Part shown: piece after piece, positions 55,433-64,000 of the stretch
How the letters are laid out: every line of letters starts with the position of its first letter
Position numbering within the stretch: the first letter of the stretch is position 1
From: HGM10766 sp900757295
GTDB taxonomy: Bacteria; Bacillota_I; Bacilli_A; RF39; UBA660
DNA length: 64,000 nucleotides
Assembly (NCBI GenBank): GCA_025992315.1
Contig: DAJPHG010000001.1
Coordinates: 124,001 to 188,000, forward strand
Direction of reading: 5' to 3'
Made by a program: the position numbers and the translations under genes
Notes under the pieces: model-generated
What the model was told of the DNA's origin: nothing
What the model saw: the letters and a program-made list of their open reading frames with translations, nothing else
Databases searched by the model: none

Positions 55433-57385
55433 ATGAAAAAGAAAAAGATATTATTAACAATATTTATTTTTATAATTTTACTGGTTATAAGTTTAATTAT
55501 ATTAAATAGATTAAATACTAATACTAAGTTAATAGAAACTAAGAAGAGTTTAATTAGTTTACAAAATGAATATGAAAAAGATTTTTCTACAAGTAATTAT
55601 ACTATAGAAAATCCTAATGTTATTTTAGATCCTTATAAATCTTCACCATTAACTGCTCTTATTTTATTTGAAACTAATGATAATGTTGCTCCTAAAGTAA
55701 CTGTGAAAGGTAAAGATAAAAATACTACTTTAACTCATACTTTTAATAAAAGTAAAAAACATTATTTAAGCATTTATGGTTTATATGCTAATTATAATAA
55801 TGAAGTAATTATTGAATATAAGAATATTAAAAAAACTATCAATATTCAAACAAGTAAGTTACCTGATGATTTTATATTACCAACAAGTGTTAAAGCAGAT
55901 AAAAATAAATTAGATAATGATTTTTATTTTTTTACTCCATCAAGTAAAGGGTATTCATGTGCTTATGATGTAAATGGTGATGTAAGATGGTATTTAACAA
56001 ATTATGCATTATGGGATAATAGCAAAATTAGCAATGGCCATATTTTAGTTAGTACGGAAAGATTAATTAATAGTCCTTACTATATGACTGGTCTTTATGA
56101 AATAGATATGCTAGGAAAAATTTATAAAGAATATTCTTTACCTGGTGGATATCATCATGATTATTATGAAATGCCTAATGGAAATTTATTAATTGCAAGT
56201 AATGATTTTAATAATGAAGCAGGTACTGTAGAAGATTATATCGTAGAAGTTGATTATAATACTGGCAATATAGTAAAGTCTTTTGATTTGAAAGATATAT
56301 TAAATATGAATGATGGCCAAAGTGAAAATTGGACAGCATATGATTGGTTTCATAATAATTCAGTATGGTATGATGAAAAAACTAACTCAATAACTTTATC
56401 GGGAAGACATCAGGATGCTGTTATTAATATTGATTATGATACCGGAAAGTTAAAATGGATAATTGGAGATCCTACTAATTGGAGTAAGGAATATCAAAAG
56501 TATTTTTTTAAACCAGTTGGAAATAATTTTGAATGGCAATATAGTCAACATGCTGCTATGATTACTAAAGAAGGATATGTGTTCTTATTTGATAATGGAA
56601 ATAATAAATCTAAAATAAAAGATAATTATGTTGACGCAAAAGACTCTTATTCAAGAGGAGTAATGTATAAAATAAACACTGATAAAATGACTATAGAACA
56701 AATTTTTGAATATGGAAAAGAAAGAAAAAGTGAATTTTACTCTCCATATATTTCTGATGTTGATTATTTAGATAAGAATCATTATATAATTCATTCTGGA
56801 GGAATTGTTTCTGTTGATGGAAAACCATCTAATCAACCTGCTGGATTAACAAAAGGAAATGTAAAATTAACTTCGGATACTGTTGAACTATTAAATGATA
56901 AAGTTATTTTTGAAATAAAATTACCAACAAATAATTACCGAGTAGAAAAAATGAAAATATATGATACTGCAGTATCTAAAAATATAACTGCTAAAAGATT
57001 AGGAACACTTGGAAAAACTAATGTTGATAAATATAAATTGATTAAACTAAAAGATACTAAATTAAGTAAAAATATAATAAAAAAATATAACATTAGTCTC
57101 ACAAATGAAGAAGATCGATTAGTTTTTAATGGGAATTTTAAAAGATCAGATAATGTTAACATAGTTCTTTATAATAATTTTGCTTATAAATATTATAATG
57201 TTAAAATAAGTAAAAAACCTTACACTGCTTTATGTGTTGATATTTTAGATGATAATGATACCAATGAAACATTAAATATAACTAAATACATTAATAAGCA
57301 AGATTTAAATGGTAAATATTCTATTTATTTAGAAATAAATGGCAAATTATATAACACTACAAAATATTTTACTGTAAGAGATTAA
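55433..57385 (+). CDS. Aryl-sulfate sulfotransferase (ASST) family protein
   Basis: 650 residues with an N-terminal membrane anchor (about 6-25). An N-terminal beta-domain (about 50-150) precedes a six-bladed propeller: GYHHDYYEMPNGNLLIAS near 237-254, DYIVEVDYNTGNIV, DWFHNNSVWYD near 302-312, SGRHQDAVINIDYDTGKLKW near 323-342 with a His in the catalytic position, and WQYSQHAAMI. ASST enzymes move sulfate between phenols using a transient sulfo-His; similar proteins are common in gut bacteria with unknown substrates. Confidence 0.85.
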   Translation: MKKKKILLTIFIFIILLVISLIILNRLNTNTKLIETKKSLISLQNEYEKDFSTSNYTIENPNVILDPYKSSPLTALILFETNDNVAPKVTVKGKDKNTTLTHTFNKSKKHYLSIYGLYANYNNEVIIEYKNIKKTINIQTSKLPDDFILPTSVKADKNKLDNDFYFFTPSSKGYSCAYDVNGDVRWYLTNYALWDNSKISNGHILVSTERLINSPYYMTGLYEIDMLGKIYKEYSLPGGYHHDYYEMPNGNLLIASNDFNNEAGTVEDYIVEVDYNTGNIVKSFDLKDILNMNDGQSENWTAYDWFHNNSVWYDEKTNSITLSGRHQDAVINIDYDTGKLKWIIGDPTNWSKEYQKYFFKPVGNNFEWQYSQHAAMITKEGYVFLFDNGNNKSKIKDNYVDAKDSYSRGVMYKINTDKMTIEQIFEYGKERKSEFYSPYISDVDYLDKNHYIIHSGGIVSVDGKPSNQPAGLTKGNVKLTSDTVELLNDKVIFEIKLPTNNYRVEKMKIYDTAVSKNITAKRLGTLGKTNVDKYKLIKLKDTKLSKNIIKKYNISLTNEEDRLVFNGNFKRSDNVNIVLYNNFAYKYYNVKISKKPYTALCVDILDDNDTNETLNITKYINKQDLNGKYSIYLEINGKLYNTTKYFTVRD

Positions 57386-57398
57386 TAATCTCTTTTTT
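57377..57398 (+). terminator. Intrinsic terminator after the ASST gene
   Basis: AGAGATTA/TAATCTCT around the stop codon, then T. A second hairpin ACTAAAGAT/ATCTTTAGT at 57409-57429 has its T run on the minus strand (57402-57408). Confidence 0.65.
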
Positions 57399-57608
57399 AA
57401 TAAAAAAAACTAAAGATAATATCTTTAGTAAATAGAAAAATCGAATTAGTAGTTAATTGTACTTTAATTTTTCTACATCTAAATTATATCAATAAAAATA
57501 AGTCTAAACATGTAGACTTAATGTAATAAAACTGTAATTAATTATATAGTTCATGTTTATTTTTTTACTCTTGGTGGAATATTTGTTTAGTCATAAATAG
57601 TATCTTTT

Positions 57609-58079
57609 CTAGTCTATAAAAGAACTTATATGATAAGATTTTATTTTATTAAGTTCAGCTTCAGTAAGAACATCTACTCTATCATCTATGAAACAAATAT
57701 TTTCTAAAGGAATATTATAATGTTTTTGATATTCTAATATTACTTTAGGTTTTAACATAGTATTACTTATAAAAATAATATTTTCTTTTTTTATTGTAGG
57801 ATAGTATTTTTCAATCCATTTATATTTTTGAAACATCTCATTATTGGTTAGTATAGTTCCTAATATATAAATTTTATTTGGATCTAATTGTTCTATTAAC
57901 TTTTGCATTATTTTAAGTGGTCTTGCTTGATAAAATAAATCACCAAATAATAACTCATTTAGATTTTGACTACCTATCTTAGGATCTTTATCAGCATATA
58001 ATTTATCATCGTATCTATACTCTGCTAATGTACCATCAATATCTATGAATAAATATTTATTTTTTAATTTTTCAATCAT
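57609..58079 (-). CDS. HAD-like hydrolase
   Basis: 156 residues from ATG 58079 (GTGAGGA 7 bases upstream). Motif I LFIDIDGTLAEY near 10-21, motif II ILGTILTNNE near 71-80, Lys in MLKPKVI near 107-113 and motif IV CFIDDRVDVLTEAE near 127-140. A small single-domain phosphatase with a minimal cap; substrate unknown. Distantly like the island HAD gene at 38957 but not a close copy. Confidence 0.7.
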   Translation of the reverse strand: MIEKLKNKYLFIDIDGTLAEYRYDDKLYADKDPKIGSQNLNELLFGDLFYQARPLKIMQKLIEQLDPNKIYILGTILTNNEMFQKYKWIEKYYPTIKKENIIFISNTMLKPKVILEYQKHYNIPLENICFIDDRVDVLTEAELNKIKSYHISSFID

Positions 58080-58159
58080 AATCAAATCCTCACTTAAATA
58101 TATTTTATCATATCAATAGTATTTTATTAATATTTTTAATATTAATTACTAATGATATT

Positions 58160-58188
58160 TTGACATTTTATTAAAAGTATAGTAACAT
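58160..58188 (+). promoter_or_regulatory. Promoter of the large noncoding RNA
   Basis: TTGACA, 17 bases, TAACAT, followed by about 500 noncoding bases. Confidence 0.65.
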
Positions 58189-58194
58189 ATAGCT

Positions 58195-58690
58195 AAATGT
58201 GGTGCATTATTCTAGTCACATAAATAATATGAAGATAGGGCTAAAAATCTATCAATTGTGTGAGAGGCACTTTATATATTTCGCTTTCTTCGCCCAGATG
58301 AGGGTGGGTATATAATTTCAGATTTAAGGAAAGTTATAATGGCATATAACCAACCTCCTTTTATCGAGGCAATAAAACGATTAAAGCACATGTCGTGAGT
58401 GGTAATGTGGGATATTATTTGAAAACATTATTGCAAAAGCGAATAAGTATTATCCATGTCGTGTTAGGGAAAACCTCTAGAGTGTTAACATCACAAGGAT
58501 TAAAGTGCGGACTAAGTGGCAATCGAGTCATTAAAATGGCGACATTTAATTATTTTCCTGAAAGAGAAATCACCTGCGGGTAACCAAAGGCGTGAAAATA
58601 GAGAAATTCAACTCGACCTAAGCCGTAAAATTAATTTGTGATTAACCACATTAATTTATTATTTAATAAAGTTCTTATGAACTTTTTTTT
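58195..58690 (+). ncRNA. Large structured noncoding RNA, candidate OLE RNA
   Basis: About 490 bases between a good promoter and a strong terminator (AAAGTTC-TTAT-GAACTTT plus T at 58668-58690). G+C is clearly higher than in neighbouring intergenic DNA, purine-rich GAAA/GGTAA motifs abound, and every frame is stopped except a short fortuitous one at 58395-58583. The gene directly downstream looks like oapA, which encodes the membrane partner of OLE (ornate large extremophilic) RNA and is habitually adjacent to it. The identification rests on context; I could not align to the OLE consensus. Known OLE RNAs are about 600 bases, so this would be a short form. Confidence 0.6.
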
Positions 58691-58706
58691 AGAAAGTTGG
58701 ATAATT

Positions 58707-59228
58707 TTGAAAAATAAATGGGTTATTCAAGTATTTATTATTTCTTTTATTTTATCAGCAATATTTAGTGGTGTTTCTTCATTCTTATCAGATTTTAATG
58801 TTATTGTTTTAACAATAATAATACTTATAGTTATAACTGTTGGTATAGTATTTGATATGGTAGGAGTAGCTGTTCTAACAGCTAAAGAAGCACCTTTTCA
58901 TGCTCGTAGTTCAAAGAAAGTAAAAGAAGCTAAAGCTTGTATTAATCTTTTAAAAAATAGTACTAAAGTTTCTAGTGTATGTAATGATATCGTTGGCGAT
59001 ATCTGTGGAATTGTAAGTGGAGGCTTAGGAGCTTCATTAGCAATCTATTTATCTGTTAATTGTCATATCAATGCATTAATTTCTTCTATTTTAGTAGCAT
59101 CTTTTATTTCAGCATTAACAGTTGGTGGCAAAGCTTATTTTAAAACCATAGCTATTAAGAAAAGTGATGATATTGTTTTACTAGCTGGAAAATTTTATAG
59201 AATTTTTAATAAAAAAAATAACGTTTAA
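58707..59228 (+). CDS. oapA: OLE-associated membrane protein, OapA-like
   Basis: 173 residues from TTG 58707, 17 bases after the RNA terminator, with AGAAAGTTGGA upstream. Four hydrophobic spans: about 6-25, 30-55, 105-125 and 130-150. Between spans 2 and 3 the text FDMVGVAVLTAKEAPFHARS and KVKEAKACINLLKN, then SSVCNDIVGDICGIVSGG, is the pattern I associate with OapA, which binds OLE RNA at the membrane as a dimer. Position after a large noncoding RNA is the second argument. If wrong, it is an unassigned four-span membrane protein. Confidence 0.6.
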   Translation: MKNKWVIQVFIISFILSAIFSGVSSFLSDFNVIVLTIIILIVITVGIVFDMVGVAVLTAKEAPFHARSSKKVKEAKACINLLKNSTKVSSVCNDIVGDICGIVSGGLGASLAIYLSVNCHINALISSILVASFISALTVGGKAYFKTIAIKKSDDIVLLAGKFYRIFNKKNNV

Positions 59229-59238
59229 CGTTATTTTT
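59211..59238. terminator. Bidirectional terminator between oapA and the response-regulator pseudogene
   Basis: Near-palindrome AATAACGTT-T-AACGTTATT flanked by A on one side and T on the other, so it can serve both converging genes. Confidence 0.75.
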
Positions 59239-59239
59239 T

Positions 59240-60187
59240 TTAATTTATGGCTTTATTATTAACATATAATTTGTAACCATTAAAATCTATATTTGAATAT
59301 GTTGTATCTTCATCATCTAAAGAAGTAACATAACTATCTCCTGTAAGTTTTATTTCACTTATATTTACTGTTGTATTATCTGTTGATGAGTTGTTAGTTG
59401 TTGCACTACCGCCATAACTAAAAACTCCATTTGCCCCATCAACAGTAGTATTTACCGTAATATTCTTTAAGGTTAAATTAGCTTTATTTTTAGCAATTAT
59501 TGCAGAATTGGTACCATAAAAATTACTATTGTCACCACTAGTAGAATCTCCACTTTTAGTAACTGTTAAATTTTCTAAATCTACATTTATATCTCCATCT
59601 ACTGATATTGTATTTTCTTCTGCTGTTTTAGAATCATATGTTCCCTCTGTTATAGTTTTATCTTCTGTAATTTCTGTTGCTGAAGTATAAGTAACATTTG
59701 AATTACTATTATTATTTTGGCTCATTTCACTTTGATTTGAAGTATTTATCTGACTAGATGCATATCTACTTACCCAAGTTAATGCTGAAGTCAATATAAC
59801 TGTTAAGATAATAAATATTTTTCTATTATTATTTTTTCTTAATTGAACATTTACTCTAGCAAGTAATTCTTCAATATGAAAAGGTTTAGTAATATAATCA
59901 TCTGCACCATTATTAAAACCAATTAACTTATCTTCTAATTGTGATTTTACTGTTAACATTATTATTTTACTGTCAATGTTGTTTTCTCTTATTTCTTTAA
60001 GTATTTGATATCCATCTTTTTCTGGTAGCATTATATCTAATATAATTAAATTATAAATACCACTCAATGCTTTATTAGATCCATCTAAACCATCATAAGC
60101 GGTATCTACACTATATTTTTCTTTTTTTTAAACTAGTTTCTATTATATCTGATAATTTTTTTCATCTTCTACAACTAATATTCTCAT
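59240..60187 (-). pseudogene. Response-regulator receiver fused to the ends of a beta-helix surface protein
   Basis: From ATG 60187 the gene reads RILVVEDE, as an OmpR-type receiver. One A missing in a run near 60156 and one A too many near 60122 throw the frame off and back; the rest of the receiver is intact (IILDIMLPEKDGYQIL with the phosphoacceptor Asp, LTVKSQ, GADDYITKPFHIEELLARV). At the linker (RKNNNRK) it joins a membrane helix and a Ser/Thr/Asn-rich surface domain, SAIIAKNKANLTLKNITVNT and GVFSYGG, ending in the typical GYKLYVNNKAIN. The DNA-binding domain and most of the beta-helix are missing, so a large deletion fused two genes. Confidence 0.75.
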
Positions 60188-60262
60188 AATTTCGCCACTT
60201 TAACATTTTAGAAGATTTTTATTAAATGAACATTAAATTTATATAAATATTTTATCACAATT

Positions 60263-60299
60263 AAAAAAACTTATAAATCATATACTAATTTACAAGTTT
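60263..60299 (-). terminator. Intrinsic terminator after the ABC exporter operon
   Basis: On the minus strand AAACTTGTAAAT pairs with ATTTATAAGTTT around a 9-base loop and runs into T. Confidence 0.75.
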
Positions 60300-60303
60300 C
60301 TTA

Positions 60304-62619
60304 TTATAATTCAAATTGAGAATTATATAAATCTGCATAGAAGCCTTTTTTCTTCATTAATTCATCATGATTTCCAGTTTCAATGATATTTCCATCTTTC
60401 ATGACTAGAATTAAGTCAGCGTTTTTAATTGTTGATAATCTGTGAGCAATGATAAATGAAGTTCTTCCTTCTGTTAATTTATCCATTGCTTTTTGAACTA
60501 ATTCTTCTGTTCTAGTATCAACGTTACTTGTTGCTTCATCTAAAATTAAGAATGGCGCATCCTCGAGCATACCTCTAGCTATAGTAATTAATTGCTTTTG
60601 ACCAGCTGATACATTGTCATTTTCTTTAATTACAGAATTATAACCGTTAGGTAATGTTTTTATAAAATGATCTAATCCAACTATTTTACATACTTCAGTT
60701 ACCTGATCATCATTAATATGATCTCGATTGTAAATTATATTTTCTTTAACTGTACCATTGAACATCCATGTATCTTGTAAAACCATAGTAAATAAATTAC
60801 GAATGTTTTCTCTAGTTAATTCTTTAGTAGAAACTCCATCTATTAAGATATCTCCTGAATTAATTTCATAAAATTTCATTAATAAATTAACCATCGTGGT
60901 TTTTCCAGCACCAGTTGGTCCAACTATTGCTATTTTTTGACCAGATTTAGCTTTAGCACTAAAATTTTTAATTGTTGGTAATTCATTTCCATCATATTTA
61001 AATACAACGTTTTTAAATTCAATATTACCTTTTACTTTAGATTTGTCTAAATGTTTTAAACAATCTTTTTGATCATCCATTTCTTCTTCATCTAAGAATT
61101 CAAATACACGTTCACTTGCTGCTGCTGTTGATTGCATTGATGTCATAGCTTGAGCAATTTGTGATAATGGTGATGTAAATAATCTAACATAAGTAATAAA
61201 AGCAACAATTACACCAAAGCTTATTTTGTTATTCATGGCTAGCAACGCACCAACGATACATACTGCTACATAACCAAAGTTACCAATAAAATTCATCATT
61301 GGCATCATTAAGCCTGATAAAAATTGACTTTTTTGATTAGCAATATAAACATTTTTATTGTATTCGTCAAACTTTTTATCTGCTTCTTTTTTACCATTAT
61401 ATACTTTTACAACATTTAATCCTGAATATACTTCTTCAATATGTCCGTTTAATTTTCCTAGTTCTTTCTGACGCATTGAAAAATATTTTTGAGATTTACC
61501 TAAGACCATAAACATGAATACAAATCCAATTAAACTAGAAAGAATTGCTGTTATAGCCATTACCCAGTTAGTAACAAACATCATTATTATAGTACCTACA
61601 AATAATACTATTGAACTAACTAATGTTGCTAATGATTGGTTCATACTTTGAGCAATTGTATCAACATCATTTGTTACTCTAGATAATATATCACCAGTAG
61701 AATTTTTATCAAAATATTTTAAAGGTAATTTATTGATTTTAGTTGAGATATTTTTTCTTAGTTTTTTGGCGAACTTATTAGATACATCTGTCATAGATAT
61801 TTGTTCAATAAAAGTAAATAAAGCACTAAGTACATACATTGATGCAAGAATTAAAGCTAGTTTTTTAATACTTTTCATATTCATTTTAGGCTCTACTAAT
61901 TCTTGAATACTTTTTGGAGCTTTATCTATTTGTTTATATAAATCTTTAGCAGAAGCATTCTTATCTAATTTATTCATCAATTTTAAGAATTGATATTGTT
62001 CTGTTGAAGTGATTGTAACATTATCTATTGTTATATCTTTTAATAAAACTTTTTGAATATTAACAGGTAAATTTATATTTTTAGGATCTTTGCTTAAATT
62101 CAGCAATGCAATTTTATCATCAGTTGTTATCTTTTGATTTTCATATTCTGAATCTTTTAGAATAATTTTTAAAATATTAGGTGATAAAGTAGTTAAATTA
62201 TTTATTAAACTTTTTTGATCACTCGTATTCATACTTCCTAAAAATTCTTGAAATTGTTTTTTTTCTTCATTTGTTATTGTAGATGATGCCATAATTTCTT
62301 TAACACTACTACTTGATAAGTTCATATCTAGTATTTTAGGCATTTTTGTTTGTAATTCTTCTTCGCTTAATGAATTAGTAATACTTGTGGTTATTTTTTT
62401 CATATTTGAAGTATTTACTACTAATCCATTAGAAATTTTATCTGTTAAATCAGATAGTTTATTAGGAGCTAAGATAGATAGTATGGCGCCTAAAACAGCA
62501 AGAATCAAAGAAAGGAAAATTAATACTTTAAAGTCTTTTAATTCTTTAAATAAACGTCCGATAGCTTTTTTAAAGTCTTTGGCTTTATCATTTGTGTTTG
62601 AGCTATTTGGTCTAGGCAT
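60304..62619 (-). CDS. ABC exporter half-transporter, subunit with complete ATPase site
   Basis: 771 residues. First transmembrane helix near 36-52, then an unusual insertion of about 200 residues (55-250, Ser/Lys/Asp-rich, predicted outside) before helix 2; usual half-exporters have about 580-600 residues. ATPase: Walker A GPTGAGKTTM near 567-576, signature SAGQKQL (Ala replaces the first Gly of SGGQ), Walker B FLILDEATSN with the catalytic Glu, and switch His in IAHRLST. Pairs with the upstream gene; drug, lipid or peptide export is possible. Overlap of 8 bases with the partner. Confidence 0.9.
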   Translation of the reverse strand: MPRPNSSNTNDKAKDFKKAIGRLFKELKDFKVLIFLSLILAVLGAILSILAPNKLSDLTDKISNGLVVNTSNMKKITTSITNSLSEEELQTKMPKILDMNLSSSSVKEIMASSTITNEEKKQFQEFLGSMNTSDQKSLINNLTTLSPNILKIILKDSEYENQKITTDDKIALLNLSKDPKNINLPVNIQKVLLKDITIDNVTITSTEQYQFLKLMNKLDKNASAKDLYKQIDKAPKSIQELVEPKMNMKSIKKLALILASMYVLSALFTFIEQISMTDVSNKFAKKLRKNISTKINKLPLKYFDKNSTGDILSRVTNDVDTIAQSMNQSLATLVSSIVLFVGTIIMMFVTNWVMAITAILSSLIGFVFMFMVLGKSQKYFSMRQKELGKLNGHIEEVYSGLNVVKVYNGKKEADKKFDEYNKNVYIANQKSQFLSGLMMPMMNFIGNFGYVAVCIVGALLAMNNKISFGVIVAFITYVRLFTSPLSQIAQAMTSMQSTAAASERVFEFLDEEEMDDQKDCLKHLDKSKVKGNIEFKNVVFKYDGNELPTIKNFSAKAKSGQKIAIVGPTGAGKTTMVNLLMKFYEINSGDILIDGVSTKELTRENIRNLFTMVLQDTWMFNGTVKENIIYNRDHINDDQVTEVCKIVGLDHFIKTLPNGYNSVIKENDNVSAGQKQLITIARGMLEDAPFLILDEATSNVDTRTEELVQKAMDKLTEGRTSFIIAHRLSTIKNADLILVMKDGNIIETGNHDELMKKKGFYADLYNSQFEL

Positions 62620-64000
62620 TTTCTAATTCCTCCTTTGATAATTGAGATAAGGCTATTTGTTTATAAACATCGCAATTTTTTAACAATTCTTTATGTGTTC
62701 CCATACCAACACATTTTCCTTCATCTAAAACTAATATTTGATCGGCATTCATAATTGTTCCAATTCTTTGAGCAACTATTAAACAAGTAGCATCTTTAGT
62801 ATATTTTTTTAACTCTTTTCTTAAAACAGAATCAGTTTTATAGTCTAATGCTGAAAATGAATCATCAAATATATATATTTCTGGATCTCTAGCAATTGCT
62901 CTTGCTATAGCTAATCTTTGTTTTTGTCCTCCAGAAACATTAGTTCCGCCTTGGGCTATGTGAGAGTCATAGGTATCATCCATTTTTTCAACAAACTCTG
63001 TTCCTTGAGCAACTTTTATTGCTTCTTTAACTTTTTCTAAAGATATTTTTCCTTTGCCATTATCGCCATAAGATATATTTGATTTAACAGTACCATTAAA
63101 CATTACTGCTTTTTGAGGTACATAACCGATCTTATTATGTAATGATTCTAATTTATAATCTTTAACATTTACACCATCAACTAATACTTCTCCATCTGTT
63201 GTATCATAGAATCTAGGAACTAAGTTTATCAAACTTGATTTACCACTTCCTGTAGATCCAATAAAGGCAACAGTTTGGCCTTTTTTAGCTTTGAATGATA
63301 TATTTTCTAATAAATATTCTTCTGCATCTGGATATTTAAATGAAACATTTTTAAATTCAACAGTACCTTTTTCTTTTGTTTCTTCATTAAATTTACCATC
63401 TTTAATAGTTTCTTCTTCGTCTAGTACTTCACATATACGTTTTGCAGAAACTTGAGCACGAGGAAGCATCATAAAAATCATTGCTAACATTAAGAATGAC
63501 ATTATTACTTGCATTGCATAAGAAGAGAATACTACCATATCTCCAAATAAACTTAATTTATCTACCATAAGTGCTTGATCTATTAATTTAGCACCAATAA
63601 AATATATTGATAATGTTAAAAAATACATTACTAAATACATAACTGGTGACATAATAGAAAATGCTTTTTGATTAAATAATTGTTGATTTGTTAGTTTAGT
63701 ATTAACATCATCAAATTTTTCTTCTTGATAGTCTTCGGCATTAAATGCTCTTACTACTCTTATACCAGTTAAATTTTCTCTTGTTACACCATTAAGCTTA
63801 TCTATTAATTTTTGTACTATTTTAAATCTAGGCATTACGATTATTGTTAAAGCAATAATAACTGATAATAAGATTACTACAGCTATTCCAGTAATTGCAC
63901 TCCATTGCCAACTCTTATTTAATATTTTAGTTACAGCCCATATTGCTGTAATTGGAGCTTTAATAAGAAGTTGAATTCCCATGGCTAAGAACATTTGGAT
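62612..64000 (-). CDS. ABC exporter half-transporter, subunit with degenerate ATPase site, N-terminus cut by the window
   Basis: 462 residues are visible and the frame runs off the right edge. The last three or four membrane spans are followed by the ATPase: Walker A GSTGSGKSSL, signature VSGGQKQRLA, and Walker B IYIFDDSFSALD, where Asp replaces the catalytic Glu. The switch His is also replaced (VAQRIGT instead of AHR). Such a subunit forms the degenerate site of a heterodimeric exporter, as in LmrCD/TM287-288 types, with the canonical site supplied by the downstream partner. Confidence 0.9.
   Translation of the reverse strand: MQMFLAMGIQLLIKAPITAIWAVTKILNKSWQWSAITGIAVVILLSVIIALTIIVMPRFKIVQKLIDKLNGVTRENLTGIRVVRAFNAEDYQEEKFDDVNTKLTNQQLFNQKAFSIMSPVMYLVMYFLTLSIYFIGAKLIDQALMVDKLSLFGDMVVFSSYAMQVIMSFLMLAMIFMMLPRAQVSAKRICEVLDEEETIKDGKFNEETKEKGTVEFKNVSFKYPDAEEYLLENISFKAKKGQTVAFIGSTGSGKSSLINLVPRFYDTTDGEVLVDGVNVKDYKLESLHNKIGYVPQKAVMFNGTVKSNISYGDNGKGKISLEKVKEAIKVAQGTEFVEKMDDTYDSHIAQGGTNVSGGQKQRLAIARAIARDPEIYIFDDSFSALDYKTDSVLRKELKKYTKDATCLIVAQRIGTIMNADQILVLDEGKCVGMGTHKELLKNCDVYKQIALSQLSKEELENA

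Noticed and set aside
58395..58583. 62-codon reading frame
   Set aside because: It lies inside the structured RNA, has no ribosome site and has unusual composition for this genome.
58195..58690. Group II intron remnant
   Set aside because: CGCCCAGATGAGGGTG recalls the 5' part of some group II introns, but there is no GTGYG start, no domain V-like hairpin and no reverse transcriptase; the promoter-terminator unit upstream of an OapA-like gene fits OLE RNA better.
59240..60067. A genuine 275-residue receiver-surface fusion protein
   Set aside because: The frame starts in the middle of the receiver domain; the true start at 60187 is recoverable only through two frame changes, and both partner proteins are incomplete.

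Overview
ORGANISM. The window comes from a very AT-rich, Gram-positive-type bacterium. Ribosome-binding sites are strong (AGGAGG-type) and matched by the 16S anti-Shine-Dalgarno end at about 20391-20400. TGA is used as a stop (for example the ATGA overlap at 33197-33200), so this is not a code-4 mycoplasma. It has a cell wall: LtaS-type sulfatase, LytR-CpsA-Psr ligase, glucosaminidase, amidase, NlpC/P60-like enzyme, LysM protein and D,D-carboxypeptidase. The best guess is an uncultured host-associated Bacillota of class Bacilli (RF39/Erysipelotrichales-like); this is inferred from gene style only.

LAYOUT. 1-17 kb is mostly housekeeping: L-lactate dehydrogenase (cut by the window edge), PRPP synthetase, aquaporin, a cysteine desulfurase/TtcA-like tRNA thiolase pair, tRNA-Cys, envelope proteins, YebC, a ZIP transporter and the t6A set (tsaE, then tsaB-rimI-tsaD). 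17-22.2 kb is one rRNA operon on the minus strand (16S-23S-5S, no spacer tRNA, two tandem promoters). 22.2-35.3 kb is an envelope block: Ntdp, CtpB-type protease, a membrane protein with a cohesin-like domain next to a glucosaminidase ending in a dockerin, an LCP ligase, a cysteine peptidase and an amidase sharing a recently duplicated membrane anchor, and an LTA synthase.

ACCESSORY ISLAND. From tRNA-Gly(GCC) at 35364-35438 to about 52 kb lies an island built of repeated units. The plus strand carries five homologous small ORFs (at 35530, 39820, 44463, 47727 and 49743). Four of them have a terminator-ended leader RNA with a conserved GCTCCA...GGAAA...CTCGAA core, and three precede a serine recombinase. 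Minus-strand cargo lies between the units: HAD hydrolase plus glutamine amidotransferase, VanZ plus D,D-carboxypeptidase, a possible abortive-infection gene, an unknown 343-residue protein, an epimerase and a lipoprotein. Recombinases 2 and 3 each have a second control: a 19-21 codon leader peptide whose last codons form the 5' arm of an intrinsic terminator. Units decay away from the tRNA (recombinase 3, small ORF 4 and small ORF 5 are truncated), and the array ends at a broken IS110 transposase. I read this as serial accretion of minimal serine-recombinase elements; it is the best candidate here for an undescribed system.

DISTAL PART. 52-64 kb holds an HD hydrolase, a beta-lactamase-fold hydrolase without signal peptide, an XRE membrane regulator with an arylsulfotransferase, and a promoter-terminator noncoding RNA of about 0.5 kb directly upstream of a gene resembling oapA, so a candidate OLE RNA locus. 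It ends with a deletion-fused response regulator/beta-helix surface protein pseudogene and a heterodimeric ABC exporter cut by the right edge.
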